Assembly (NCBI GenBank): GCA_947630195.1 | Contig: CANRGQ010000022.1 | Span: forward strand, 1 to 18,914 | DNA: 18,914 nt | DNA from: an uncultured Bacilli bacterium | GTDB taxonomy: Bacteria > Bacillota_I > Bacilli_A > RF39 > UBA660 | Direction of reading: 5' to 3' | Part shown: piece after piece, positions 1 through 7,710 of the stretch | How the letters are laid out: every line of letters begins with the position of its first letter | Position numbering within the stretch: the first letter of the stretch is position 1 | Translations under genes and position numbers: made by a program | The notes under the pieces: generated by a model | Told to the model about the DNA's origin: nothing | What the model saw: the letters and a program-made list of their open reading frames with translations, nothing else | Database searches by the model: none

Positions 1-1
1 T

Positions 2-907
2 AAAAATATTTTAAATATTATAAAGACTAAACTTATTGCTCTTTTAATAATTTTTGTTCCTTTAACGATAGCGTCATACTTCTTAAAAGAAAAAGAAAAC
101 CCTTTTGATAAAAATCCGGGACATGATTTTTATTATAAAGAGATGCTTTGGTTTTATGAAGGTAATGATTTAATTAATACATATCATTGTAATACCACTT
201 CTTGTGATTATGCCGAATATGTTATTGATGATGAAGATATTAATTATTATAAAGAAGGTAATCTAAAAAAGAGTGAAGTTATCAATAATAATTATGTTTT
301 TATTAAAGATGGGGCTTTAACTAATCTTTATAGTTTAGATTATGGTAAAGTTTTACAAAGTTATAAACAAGTAAAAACTTATAATACTAATGTATTTGAT
401 AATACTTATATTTTACAAAATCAAGATAATTTATGGGGAGCTATCAGTGTTTCGGAAAACATTAATAGCGTTTTACCTTTTGAATATAGTTTTGTGGGAT
501 TAAGAGATAATTTAAATGAAGATGGCTCTTTAAATACTGATATGTTTATTGTATCTAAAAATAATAAATGGTATTTAGTAAGTAAAGATAATAAAAAAGA
601 GTCTTCGGAGTTTGATAGTAAGATAGTTGATTTCAATGATAAATTAATTGTTACTAAAGGTGCTAATTATCACATTTATAACTATGATAAAAATGAATAT
701 TTAATTGATTATAATATAAGTGATTATAAACTAGTTAAAGATTATCTTTTAATTATTAGTAATAATATGTTATATATTTATAAAGATATTAGTAATGGTT
801 ATCTAAAGAGTTATAGTATTTCTAGTGGTAAGTTAAATACCGAAATAGAGAATAACAAAATAATTATTAAAATTGGGGAAAATGTGATTGATACACTTGA
901 TGTTTAA
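2..907 (+). CDS. Membrane-anchored WG-like surface protein (5' end outside window)
   Basis: The frame is open from the left edge, so the true start lies before the window; the ATG at 143 is internal. The visible part is 301 codons ending in TAA. Near the edge there is one hydrophobic segment (about positions 26-94, K-L-I-A-L-L-I-I-F-V-P-L-type residues), which would be a membrane anchor or uncleaved signal. The rest is Asn-, Tyr-, Asp- and Lys-rich and alternates short beta-like strands. It contains elements resembling WG repeats (L-W-G-A-I near 430-445, then K-W-Y-L-V near 570), so a small beta-propeller exposed outside the cell is plausible. No enzyme motif is visible. The valS promoter overlaps its last codons, and I see no terminator between them. 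The product is secure as a protein; the WG assignment is weak. Confidence 0.75.
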   Translation, partial: KNILNIIKTKLIALLIIFVPLTIASYFLKEKENPFDKNPGHDFYYKEMLWFYEGNDLINTYHCNTTSCDYAEYVIDDEDINYYKEGNLKKSEVINNNYVFIKDGALTNLYSLDYGKVLQSYKQVKTYNTNVFDNTYILQNQDNLWGAISVSENINSVLPFEYSFVGLRDNLNEDGSLNTDMFIVSKNNKWYLVSKDNKKESSEFDSKIVDFNDKLIVTKGANYHIYNYDKNEYLIDYNISDYKLVKDYLLIISNNMLYIYKDISNGYLKSYSISSGKLNTEIENNKIIIKIGENVIDTLDV

Positions 908-925
908 AAATAATTTTGATAAAAT
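897..925 (+). promoter_or_regulatory. Sigma-A type promoter for the valS T-box transcript
   Basis: The -35 TTGATG (897-902) and -10 TAAAAT (920-925) are separated by 17 bp, and a TG at 917-918 with one base before the -10 gives an extended -10. Transcription should start near 932. The -35 box lies in the last codons of the upstream gene. The same TTTGATAAAAT string recurs in the rpsB promoter at 18222-18232. Confidence 0.7.
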
Positions 926-931
926 TAAAGA

Positions 932-1116
932 AGTTTATATGAAGAAGTTGAGGGATATAGGATTTCTTTTAAAGAGAGTTAGTGGATGGTGCAAACTAAT
1001 AAAAGGAGAATATATTTGTTGCAATGGAGTATAAAAGCAGAAATGCGTTATAATTTAAAGAAAAAATAAAGGTGGTACCGCGGTAATTTCGCCCTTTGGT
1101 ATAGCCTTTTTCTTTT
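932..1116 (+). promoter_or_regulatory. T-box riboswitch (valyl-tRNA sensing leader of valS)
   Basis: The T-box itself, AAAGGTGGTACCGCGG, is at 1068-1083. Upstream is the conserved stem I apical region (AGAGAGTT at 973-980, GGTGC near 988-992), closed by GTTAGT (978-983) and ACTAAT (995-1000). A small stem III is seen as GCA-GAAA-TGC (1037-1046) extended by TATAA/TTATA. The terminator pairs GGTGGTACC (1071-1079) with GGTATAGCC (1098-1106), plus GCG/CGC inside, followed by a T-rich tract at 1107-1116. The alternative antiterminator would form when uncharged tRNA pairs with TGGT (1073-1076); the T after TGG fits an A discriminator base. A GTT triplet (1018-1020) followed by G and then CAAT, which can pair with GTTG at 947-950, is the best valine specifier candidate, but the usual GAA before the specifier is not there. 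T-box identity is firm; the specifier is not. Confidence 0.9.
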
Positions 1117-1128
1117 GGAGGAAAGTTT

Positions 1129-3645
1129 ATGTTAGAAAAAAAGTATAATCATTTAGAAGTTGAAAAAGGAGTTTATGATAATTGGCTAGAGTCACATTAT
1201 TTTGAATGTGGGGATACCTCAAAAAAGCCATATGCTATTGTTATTCCCCCACCAAATGTTACAGGAAAACTCCATTTAGGACATGCTTGGGATACGGCTT
1301 TACAAGATATTATTATCCGTTTTAAAAGAATGCAAGGTTATGATACTTTGTGGCTTCCAGGAATGGACCATGCCGCGATTGCTACTGAAGCCAAGGTAGT
1401 TCATCGGTTAAAAGAAAAAGGTATCAATAAGTATGAACTTGGAAGAGAAGAATTTTTAAAAGAATGTTTTAAATGGACAGATGAACATAAAGATATTATT
1501 CATAAACAATGGGCCAAACTAGGACTTTCGGTTGATTTAACTAAAGAAAGATTTACACTTGATGAGGGACTTGAAAAAGCCGTTAAATATGTTTTTGTTA
1601 GTCTTTATAATAAAGGATTAATTTATCAAGGGGAAAAGATTATAAACTGGGACCCGGTAGCCAAGACTGCCTTATCTAATGAAGAAGTTATCTATAAAGA
1701 TGTTAAAGGAGCTTTTTATCATTTAAAATATTTTATTGAAGGTACCACTGACTTTTTAGAAGTAGCTACGACAAGACCAGAAACATTATTTGGAGATACG
1801 GCAGTGGCGGTAAATCCTGAAGATGCAAGATATAAAGATTTAATTGGTAAAAATGTTATCTTACCCGTTGTAGGTAAATTAATTCCGATTATTGGGGATG
1901 AACATGCTGATCCCGAATTTGGAACAGGTGTTGTTAAAATTACGCCCGCTCATGATCCCAATGACTATGAAGTAGGACTTAGACATAATTTAGAGAGAAT
2001 AAAAGTCTTAAATGAAGATGGTACAATGAATGAATATGCGGGTAAATATGAAGGAATGGACCGTTTTGCAGCAAGAGAGGCCTTAGTTAAAGATTTAGAA
2101 AAAGAGGGTATCTTAATTAAAATTGAAGAAATTACTCACAGTGTTGGACACTCCGAAAGAACGGATGCCATGGTGGAACCATATTTATCAAAGCAATGGT
2201 TTGTTAAAATGGATGAACTATCCAAAAGAGTAGTGGAAAATCAAAAAAATAAAGATACTAAAGTTAATTTTATTCCTCCTCGTTTTGAAAAAATTATGAA
2301 TAATTGGATGAGTGATTGCCACGATTGGTGTATATCTCGGCAACTTTGGTGGGGGCATAGAATTCCGGCTTGGTATAAAGATGATGAAGTATATGTTGGG
2401 TATGATGCACCGACGGGTGAAGGCTGGCATCAAGACGAAGATGTTCTAGATACTTGGTTTTCATCTGCTTTATGGCCATTTGCGACGATGGGTTGGCCAG
2501 ATGAAACCGACCTTTATAAAAGATATTTTCCAACCGATGTTTTAGTTACGGGTTACGATATTATTTTCTTCTGGGTTTGTCGGATGACTTTTGAATCTTT
2601 AGAGTTTACGGACCAAAGACCATTTGAAAAATGTTTAATTCATGGTCTTATAAGAGACAAACTTGGAAGAAAAATGAGTAAATCTTTAGGTAATGGGGTA
2701 GACCCAATGGATATGATTGAAACTTATGGCGCTGATTCTTTAAGATATTACTTAACAACCTCAACGGCACCCGGTATGGACTTAAGATTCGATGAAGAAA
2801 AGTTAAAATCCACTTGGAACTTTATCAATAAACTTTGGAATGCCTCTCGTTTTGTACTCATGAATATTGAAAGTGTTAAAGAAGTAGATTTAACTAATTT
2901 ACAAAAACACGATGAATGGATTTTAACTAAATTAAATCAGACGATTAAAGATGTTACGAAAGCGATGGAGAAGTTTGAATTCAATAATGTTAATACCGCT
3001 ATTTATTCCTTTATTTGGAATGATTTCTGTGATAACTATATTGAAATGGCTAAGTTTAGTATTGATACTGTTGGTACCAAGAGTACTTTACTTTATACTT
3101 TAACTTGTATTTTAAAAATGTTGCATCCATTTATGCCTTATGTAACTAGTGTTATTTATGATTATCTTCCAATTAAAGATGAAAATATTATGATTAGTTC
3201 TTATCCTGTCTATGATAAAAAACAAATATTTACGGATAGTGAGATGGAAGTAGATGAAATAATTGAATTTATTAAAAACTTTAGAACGACTATTAAAGAA
3301 AATAATATTTTACCAAGTTATGAAGTTAAATTGAACTTTAATGAAGTTTTAGTTAATAAAATCTTAAAGTTAGAAGGTAAAATAATAACTTCCGAAAAAG
3401 ATATAACGGCCTTTAAAGTAAATACTAAAAATTATGAAGCAATTATCTATTATGAAAAAGAGATTACGGAAGATGACATTAGACTAAAAGAAAAACAAAT
3501 TAATGAATTAAAATCCTCAATTGCTAAAAGAGAGAATTTACTTAATAATGCTAATTTTGTCAGTAAAGCTCCAAAAGATTTAGTGGAAAAAGAAAAACAA
3601 AAATTAGCAGATGAAAAAGAAGAATTAAATAAATTATTAAGTTAA
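1129..3645 (+). CDS. valS: Valyl-tRNA synthetase
   Basis: Class I cytoplasmic aminoacyl-tRNA synthetase that charges tRNA-Val with valine. The 838 residues show the PPPNVTG and HLGH signature (about 40-52), the CP1 editing domain (TTRPETLFGDT from about 214), the W-rich active-site stretch D-W-C-I-S-R-Q-L-W-W-G-H (about 399-410), KMSKS at 515-519, an anticodon-binding helical domain, and a C-terminal Lys/Glu-rich coiled-coil arm (about 777-838) typical of ValRS. It is somewhat shorter than the roughly 880 residues usual in Bacilli. The start is fixed by GGAGG at 1117-1121, seven bases before ATG. Expression is controlled by the T-box leader directly upstream, which agrees with the product. 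It is convergent with def and ends in a shared terminator. Confidence 0.98.
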   Translation: MLEKKYNHLEVEKGVYDNWLESHYFECGDTSKKPYAIVIPPPNVTGKLHLGHAWDTALQDIIIRFKRMQGYDTLWLPGMDHAAIATEAKVVHRLKEKGINKYELGREEFLKECFKWTDEHKDIIHKQWAKLGLSVDLTKERFTLDEGLEKAVKYVFVSLYNKGLIYQGEKIINWDPVAKTALSNEEVIYKDVKGAFYHLKYFIEGTTDFLEVATTRPETLFGDTAVAVNPEDARYKDLIGKNVILPVVGKLIPIIGDEHADPEFGTGVVKITPAHDPNDYEVGLRHNLERIKVLNEDGTMNEYAGKYEGMDRFAAREALVKDLEKEGILIKIEEITHSVGHSERTDAMVEPYLSKQWFVKMDELSKRVVENQKNKDTKVNFIPPRFEKIMNNWMSDCHDWCISRQLWWGHRIPAWYKDDEVYVGYDAPTGEGWHQDEDVLDTWFSSALWPFATMGWPDETDLYKRYFPTDVLVTGYDIIFFWVCRMTFESLEFTDQRPFEKCLIHGLIRDKLGRKMSKSLGNGVDPMDMIETYGADSLRYYLTTSTAPGMDLRFDEEKLKSTWNFINKLWNASRFVLMNIESVKEVDLTNLQKHDEWILTKLNQTIKDVTKAMEKFEFNNVNTAIYSFIWNDFCDNYIEMAKFSIDTVGTKSTLLYTLTCILKMLHPFMPYVTSVIYDYLPIKDENIMISSYPVYDKKQIFTDSEMEVDEIIEFIKNFRTTIKENNILPSYEVKLNFNEVLVNKILKLEGKIITSEKDITAFKVNTKNYEAIIYYEKEITEDDIRLKEKQINELKSSIAKRENLLNNANFVSKAPKDLVEKEKQKLADEKEELNKLLS

Positions 3646-3648
3646 AAT

Positions 3649-3684
3649 AAAAATGCGAGATAACTTAAATTTCTCGCATTTTTT
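3649..3684. terminator. Bidirectional rho-independent terminator between valS and def
   Basis: A perfect 12-bp inverted repeat (3649-3660 with 3672-3683, core TGCGAGA/TCTCGCA) encloses an 11-nt loop. T-runs follow it on both strands, so it can stop transcripts from either side. The def stop codon (3665-3667) lies in the loop and the right arm encodes the last residues of def. Confidence 0.9.
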
Positions 3685-4216
3685 CTTTATCTTTAAAAGG
3701 ATTTTTGGAATCTATCTTATCTACAAATAATATCCCATTTAAATGGTCCATTTCGTGTTGGAAGGCTACTGAAATATCTTCTCTTACTCTTATTTCTTTA
3801 GTGTTTCCTTCCATATCTTGATATTGAACTCGCATTCTAGCGTATCTTGGAACAATACCACAAACCTCTCTATTAACTGATAAACAGCCTTCTCCTTCAC
3901 CAACATAGATTAATTCTTCACTATGACTAAGCATTTTAGGATTAATGATAATGTAATTTTCAAACTCACCTTTATCGACTTCTTCCACGATAACAAAAAT
4001 ATTTTTTGGAATACCTAGTTGAATAAAAGCAAGTCCCATACCTGGTCTTAAATCATATTTTTCGGAATATTCTTCAATTTGACTCATAGTAAGATAAGTA
4101 ATTATATCTTCAATAGTCTTTTTATCTTCTTTAGATAAAGGGAATGTAACTTCATTACTTACTTTTCTTAAAGTTTTATTCTTTTCATCTAATATTTTTA
4201 AATCTGGTAACTTCAT
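3665..4216 (-). CDS. def: Peptide deformylase
   Basis: Metalloenzyme that removes the formyl group from the N-terminal methionine of nascent proteins at the ribosome exit. The 183 residues carry the three PDF motifs in order: motif 1 G-M-G-L-A-F-I-Q (59-66), motif 2 E-G-C-L-S-V (C111 is a metal ligand) and motif 3 Q-H-E-M-D-H (H154 and H158 ligands, E155 catalytic). The length and insertions fit the Gram-positive type 2 enzymes. Motif 1 departs slightly from the usual G-x-G-L-A-A-x-Q, with Phe at the second Ala. The start is supported by AAAGGA in the 13-bp gap to the upstream gene, so it is the second gene of an operon with the 4230-5042 protein. Its 3' end is built into the terminator shared with valS. 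Confidence 0.97.
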   Translation of the reverse strand: MKLPDLKILDEKNKTLRKVSNEVTFPLSKEDKKTIEDIITYLTMSQIEEYSEKYDLRPGMGLAFIQLGIPKNIFVIVEEVDKGEFENYIIINPKMLSHSEELIYVGEGEGCLSVNREVCGIVPRYARMRVQYQDMEGNTKEIRVREDISVAFQHEMDHLNGILFVDKIDSKNPFKDKEKMREI

Positions 4217-4229
4217 AATTTATTCCTTT

Positions 4230-5042
4230 CTATTTAGCATAAGGATCTTTTCTTGTTTTTTTAAATCTTCTAGCCACAGTTGCTTCCATATTGAGTCTTT
4301 GCGTAACCGCTAATTCTTTTTTTATATCATTAATTCTAGATGTGTAAGCTTCTTTTTCTTCTTCGGTCGGATTATCACTTAAAAGAGCATATAAGTTTTG
4401 TAATTCTAATTTAATATCTTCACCATTATAACTATGTTTAACCTTTCGTTTTGGATTAGTTCTGTTTTCATAATTGATTGCAAAACCTGCGAGTAATTTT
4501 ATTCTTTTGTAGTCTGTTCCAAAGTAGCCTTTAATTCTATTATGATATGATGAATATTCATAGATAAATCTTTGCATTTCTAAAAGAGTTCTCTTTTTTA
4601 AATCATTATCTAAACTTTGATGTTCTAGTTCTAAGTAGACTCTTTTAAATAAGGGATTACCCCAGTTGTTATTATGAAACTGATAATAAAATTCTTTCAT
4701 AAACTTAGCGTCTTCAATATGACTTTGATAATATTTAACTAAATAATCTCTATTTAAGAAAACTTTATCTTCGGCAAATGTTAAATTAAAAAATAAGGTA
4801 CAAGGGTAGGGCCCATTACCAAATTCGGCGATGGCTAAATTCTTTGACCAATCAGATGGTGCCATTATACCAGAATCCATAAGCCAATATTTTAAAGCAT
4901 TTAAACTAGTAAACTTACTCGTGAATTCGGTGATACCTTCCAGTGTTTTTTCATTCGTTTTAAAACCGGGTATATCACTATATCCCTTTAGTTCTTTTTG
5001 AAAACGATTACCATTACATACAACTAAACTGTACCTCATCAT
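4230..5042 (-). CDS. Unrecognised protein, first gene of the def operon
   Basis: I do not recognise the family. The product is about 270 residues, soluble, with no signal or membrane segment. An N-terminal half rich in Phe, Tyr and Asn (including W-G-N-P-L-F and D-W-S-K) is followed by a helical, strongly basic C-terminus with Glu/Lys coiled-coil character and an R-R-F-K-K-T-R-K end. That tail could bind nucleic acid or ribosomes, which is only inference. The frame can be extended to a TTG at 5093, but that codon is part of the -35 box, so the start is one of the two adjacent ATGs at 5042 or 5039, behind GAGGGGG. The 13-bp spacing to def means the two are co-transcribed, which hints at a translation-linked or housekeeping role. 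Confidence 0.8.
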   Translation of the reverse strand: MMRYSLVVCNGNRFQKELKGYSDIPGFKTNEKTLEGITEFTSKFTSLNALKYWLMDSGIMAPSDWSKNLAIAEFGNGPYPCTLFFNLTFAEDKVFLNRDYLVKYYQSHIEDAKFMKEFYYQFHNNNWGNPLFKRVYLELEHQSLDNDLKKRTLLEMQRFIYEYSSYHNRIKGYFGTDYKRIKLLAGFAINYENRTNPKRKVKHSYNGEDIKLELQNLYALLSDNPTEEEKEAYTSRINDIKKELAVTQRLNMEATVARRFKKTRKDPYAK

Positions 5043-5064
5043 AATCCCCCTCATATCTAGGTAA

Positions 5065-5093
5065 ATTATAGCACTTTTTCTTAAAATTGTCAA
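5065..5093 (-). promoter_or_regulatory. Consensus sigma-A promoter of the unknown-def operon
   Basis: On the minus strand, a perfect -35 TTGACA (5088-5093) and a perfect -10 TATAAT (5065-5070) are 17 bp apart. The expected start is about 5058, leaving a leader of about 16-19 nt before the ATGs at 5042/5039 that contains the GAGGGGG ribosome-binding site. It is the best core promoter match in the window, so high constitutive expression is likely. Confidence 0.88.
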
Positions 5094-5189
5094 GTTTGTG
5101 TCAATTTAAATATGAAATTTAGAAGAATAAAATTAATTAAAAATCATATAATAATTATATATAAATTATATAAAAAATAAATAAAATTG

Positions 5190-5218
5190 TTGATTTTAAG
5201 ATACAAATATGGTATTCT
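5190..5218 (+). promoter_or_regulatory. Promoter of the toxin-antitoxin operon
   Basis: TTGATT (5190-5195) and TATTCT (5213-5218) are spaced by 17 bp. AAGGAG follows at 5227-5232, eight bases before the antitoxin ATG. The upstream 5101-5189 stretch is almost pure A and T, with a 7-1-7 palindrome at 5146-5160; it may act as an UP element, and I see no gene in it. Confidence 0.65.
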
Positions 5219-5224
5219 TATTTG
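5204..5224. promoter_or_regulatory. Candidate operator of the toxin-antitoxin operon
   Basis: CAAATA (5204-5209) and TATTTG (5219-5224) form a perfect 6-bp inverted repeat with a 9-bp spacer that encloses the -10 box. RelB/DinJ antitoxins usually repress their own promoter by binding such palindromes with a ribbon-helix-helix N-terminus. The arms are short and AT-rich, so this is moderate evidence. Confidence 0.45.
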
Positions 5225-5240
5225 GTAAGGAGATGAAATT

Positions 5241-5564
5241 ATGGGTAATATGACAACGACCATAAGTGTTCAAATTAATACTAAAGACAAAGAAGAAGTA
5301 GGTAAAATACTGCAAAAATTAGGTATAACTTTAAGTGGCCTTATTAATATGACTATTAAGCAAACCATCTTAAAAAAGAAAATACCTTTTGAAGTATCTG
5401 CCGAAGAAGAATACGAAGATGACATCGAAAAATTTTTCACTAAAAAAGAAATCAAAGAAATGATGAAAGAAGTAAAATATATTAAAAAGCACATTGATGA
5501 ATATCCAAAATACGATAATTGGGAAGATTTAAAGGAAGCCTTATTATCGGATGATGACGAATAG
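5241..5564 (+). CDS. RelB/DinJ family antitoxin
   Basis: The 107-residue protein starts M-G-N-M-T-T-T-I-S-V-Q-I-N, a beta strand followed by two helices (K-E-E-V-G-K-I-L-Q-K-L-G-I-T-L-S-G-L-I-N-M), which is the ribbon-helix-helix DNA-binding and dimer domain of RelB/DinJ. The acidic C-terminal half (E-E-E-Y-E-D-D to S-D-D-D-E) is the part expected to wrap and neutralise the toxin. The first ATG is chosen because AAGGAG ends eight bases before it; the second Met would be 17 bases away. Its stop overlaps the toxin start by 14 bp, so the two are translationally coupled, antitoxin first. It probably represses its own promoter through the palindrome at 5204-5224. Confidence 0.9.
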   Translation: MGNMTTTISVQINTKDKEEVGKILQKLGITLSGLINMTIKQTILKKKIPFEVSAEEEYEDDIEKFFTKKEIKEMMKEVKYIKKHIDEYPKYDNWEDLKEALLSDDDE

Positions 5565-5850
5565 TCCTTATAAATATAAAGTTGTTTATTCATCACAGTT
5601 TAAAAGTGCTTTAAAAAAAGTTGCCAGGCAAGGTAAAGATTTAGAAAAATTAAGAGTAGTTGTTCAAAAGTTATCAATTAAAGAAAAATTAGAGCCTAAA
5701 TATCTTAATCACCCATTAAAAAGTAGTAAGAAATATAAAAATTGTTTTGAGTGTCATATTGAACCCGATTGGTTATTAATCTATGAGTATGTAGATGATG
5801 ATTTAGTTTTATTATTAGTTAATACCGGAAGTCATAGTGATCTTTTATAG
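5551..5850 (+). CDS. YafQ-type RelE-superfamily mRNA interferase toxin
   Basis: Ribosome-dependent endoribonuclease that would cleave mRNA in the A site and slow growth when released from the antitoxin. The 99 residues match the YafQ layout: a basic N-terminal helical part, then N-H-P-L (H54), C-H-I-E-P-D-W-L-L-I-Y (H69, D73, W74) and T-G-S-H-S-D-L (H95). By alignment with YafQ, H54, H69, D73 and H95 take the places of its active-site residues H50, H63, D67 and H87. The final aromatic (F91 in YafQ) is Leu here. Two in-frame ATGs (5551 and 5554) lie inside the antitoxin gene and either could be used. No strong ribosome-binding site is visible, in line with coupling. Its last codons form the left arm of the terminator. 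Confidence 0.92.
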   Translation: MMTNSPYKYKVVYSSQFKSALKKVARQGKDLEKLRVVVQKLSIKEKLEPKYLNHPLKSSKKYKNCFECHIEPDWLLIYEYVDDDLVLLLVNTGSHSDLL

Positions 5851-5868
5851 CACTAACTTCTTTTTTTT
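5828..5868 (+). terminator. Terminator of the toxin-antitoxin operon
   Basis: GAAGT (5828-5832), a CA bulge and TAGTG (5835-5839) pair with CACTA (5851-5855) and ACTTC (5856-5860), followed by eight T. The left arm is the end of the toxin coding sequence and the stop codon is in the loop. Confidence 0.85.
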
Positions 5869-5880
5869 GTGGGCTTTTTA

Positions 5881-5889
5881 TGTTATTAT
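5881..5889 (+). promoter_or_regulatory. Possible extended -10 promoter for lepA
   Basis: TG at 5881-5882, one base, then TATTAT at 5884-5889 make an extended -10 lying between the preceding terminator and the lepA ATG at 5905. There is no convincing -35, as that position falls in the T-run. Some promoter is needed here because the upstream operon is terminated. Confidence 0.4.
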
Positions 5890-5904
5890 ATTGGTGGTGT
5901 TTAT

Positions 5905-7710
5905 ATGCAAGAAGAGAATATACGAAATTTTTCCATTATTGCTCATATTGATCATGGTAAGAGTACTCTTGCTGATCGAATTTTAGAATATACCGGTGCG
6001 GTTTCTAAAAGAGAATTAAAAGAGCAAATGTTAGATAGTATGGACATTGAAAGAGAAAGAGGCATAACTATTAAACTTAATACAGTTAAATTAAAATATC
6101 AAAAAGATGATAAAGAATATATTTTGAATTTAATAGATACGCCCGGACATGTCGATTTTTCATATGAAGTAAGTAGAAGTTTAGCGGCTTGTGAAGGAGC
6201 CATTTTAGTCGTGGATGCGGCGCAAGGAATTGAGGCTCAAACACTTGCTAATTTATATTTAGCGATGCAAAATGATTTAACGATAATTCCGGTTATCAAT
6301 AAAATCGATTTACCTAATGCGGATATTCCTAAAGTATCTAAAGAATTACATGATGTTTTAGGTTTTAAAGAAGAAGATATTATTTTATGTAGTGGGAAAA
6401 CTGGCGAAGGCGTTAAAGACTTACTAGATGCTGTAGTAGATAGAATTCCTGAACCTAAAATTAATTTAAATAATCCGACGAGAGCTTTAATATATGATTC
6501 TTATTTTGATAGTTATAAAGGAGTTGTTTTATTAGTTAAAGTTGTCGATGGGGAAATAAAATTAAAAGATACGATTAAAACGATGGCCACTCATAAAAGT
6601 TTTGAAGTGACAGAACTCGGAGTTAAAACTCCAAAAGAAGAACAATTAAAATCTTTAAAAAGTGGGGAAGTTGGTTATGTTTGTGCGGCGATTAAAGATA
6701 TCTCAAGTGTTCATGTGGGTGATACTATCACCACTAAAGAAAGAGAGGCCTCAATCCCACTTGAGGGATATAAACCTATGAAACCAATGGTTTATTCAGG
6801 AATATATCCCGTGGAAGCTAATAAATATGAAATGTTAAAAGATGCTTTAAATAAATTAAAATTAAATGATGCCTCCTTAATTTTTGAACCGGTTACCAGT
6901 GAAGCCTTAGGTTTTGGTTTTCACACGGGTTTCTTAGGCCTTTTACATTCCGAAATAATTACGACAAGACTTGAAAGAGAATTTAACTTAGATATTGTGG
7001 TAACAAGTCCGACAGTTTTATATGAGGCTTATCTTACTAACGGGGAAGTAGTGATGGTGGATAATCCGAATAAAATGCCTCCAAGAGAAAGACTTGCTAA
7101 AATTGAGGAGCCTTATATATATACCAGTATTATTGCTCCCTCATCATACATTGGGAGCATTATGGAACTTTGTCAAAATAAAAGAGGAATTTATAAAAGT
7201 ATTGAATATATTAATGACACCAGAGTAAATATTCATTATGAACTACCTCTTGCCGAAGTTGTCTATGATTTTTATGATAAACTTAAAAGCAGAACGAATG
7301 GTTATGCTTCATTTGATTATGATTTAATTGGTTATAAAGAAAGTGATTTAGTTAAAATGGATATTTTACTAAATGGGGAAAAAGTAGATGCTCTATCTTT
7401 AATTATTCATAAAGATTTTGCTTATGAAAAAGGAAGAAGTATCACCGAAAAATTAAGAACGGTTATTCCAAGACAAATGTTTCAAGTATCTATTCAAGCA
7501 AGTATTGGTTCCAAAGTAATTGCAAGAGAAAATATCAGTGCCATGCGGAAAAATGTCTTAGCTAAGTGTTATGGTGGCGATGTTTCCAGAAAAAGAAAGT
7601 TACTCGAAGCCCAAAAAGAAGGTAAAAAAAGAATGAAAATGGTGGGAAGAGTAGAAGTTCCGGCCGAAGCCTTCTTAAGTATTTTAAGTAGTGAGGATGA
7701 TAAAAAATGA
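5905..7710 (+). CDS. lepA: Elongation factor 4 (LepA), ribosomal back-translocase GTPase
   Basis: Translation GTPase that acts on stalled or mistranslocated ribosomes. The 601 residues are the usual length. The G motifs are complete: A-H-I-D-H-G-K-S (13-20), R-G-I-T-I-K in switch I, D-T-P-G-H, N-K-I-D and S-G-K. They are followed by domain II, the EF-G-like domains and the LepA-specific C-terminal domain (K-C-Y-G-G-D-V-S-R-K-R-K-L-L, then K-K-R-M). An open frame extends to a GTG at 5869, but that falls at the terminator T-run with no ribosome-binding site; ATG 5905 starts the conserved M-Q-E-E-N-I-R-N-F-S-I-I and is preceded by GGTGGTG. The TGA stop overlaps the next ATG (ATGA), so the following regulator is coupled to it. 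The neighbour hemW is a common partner of lepA in Bacillota. Confidence 0.97.
   Translation: MQEENIRNFSIIAHIDHGKSTLADRILEYTGAVSKRELKEQMLDSMDIERERGITIKLNTVKLKYQKDDKEYILNLIDTPGHVDFSYEVSRSLAACEGAILVVDAAQGIEAQTLANLYLAMQNDLTIIPVINKIDLPNADIPKVSKELHDVLGFKEEDIILCSGKTGEGVKDLLDAVVDRIPEPKINLNNPTRALIYDSYFDSYKGVVLLVKVVDGEIKLKDTIKTMATHKSFEVTELGVKTPKEEQLKSLKSGEVGYVCAAIKDISSVHVGDTITTKEREASIPLEGYKPMKPMVYSGIYPVEANKYEMLKDALNKLKLNDASLIFEPVTSEALGFGFHTGFLGLLHSEIITTRLEREFNLDIVVTSPTVLYEAYLTNGEVVMVDNPNKMPPRERLAKIEEPYIYTSIIAPSSYIGSIMELCQNKRGIYKSIEYINDTRVNIHYELPLAEVVYDFYDKLKSRTNGYASFDYDLIGYKESDLVKMDILLNGEKVDALSLIIHKDFAYEKGRSITEKLRTVIPRQMFQVSIQASIGSKVIARENISAMRKNVLAKCYGGDVSRKRKLLEAQKEGKKRMKMVGRVEVPAEAFLSILSSEDDKK

Noticed and set aside
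2218..2533. Minus-strand open frames inside valS
   Set aside because: They lie wholly within a full-length conserved gene, have no ribosome-binding site and show low-complexity translations.
5101..5189. AT-rich palindromic stretch as a possible origin or attachment site
   Set aside because: There are no repeated boxes, DnaA-like sites or direct repeats; it is better read as upstream promoter DNA.
5270..5596. Minus-strand open frame opposite the antitoxin
   Set aside because: It is antisense to a convincing toxin-antitoxin pair and Ser/Phe/Ile-rich, typical of a shadow frame.
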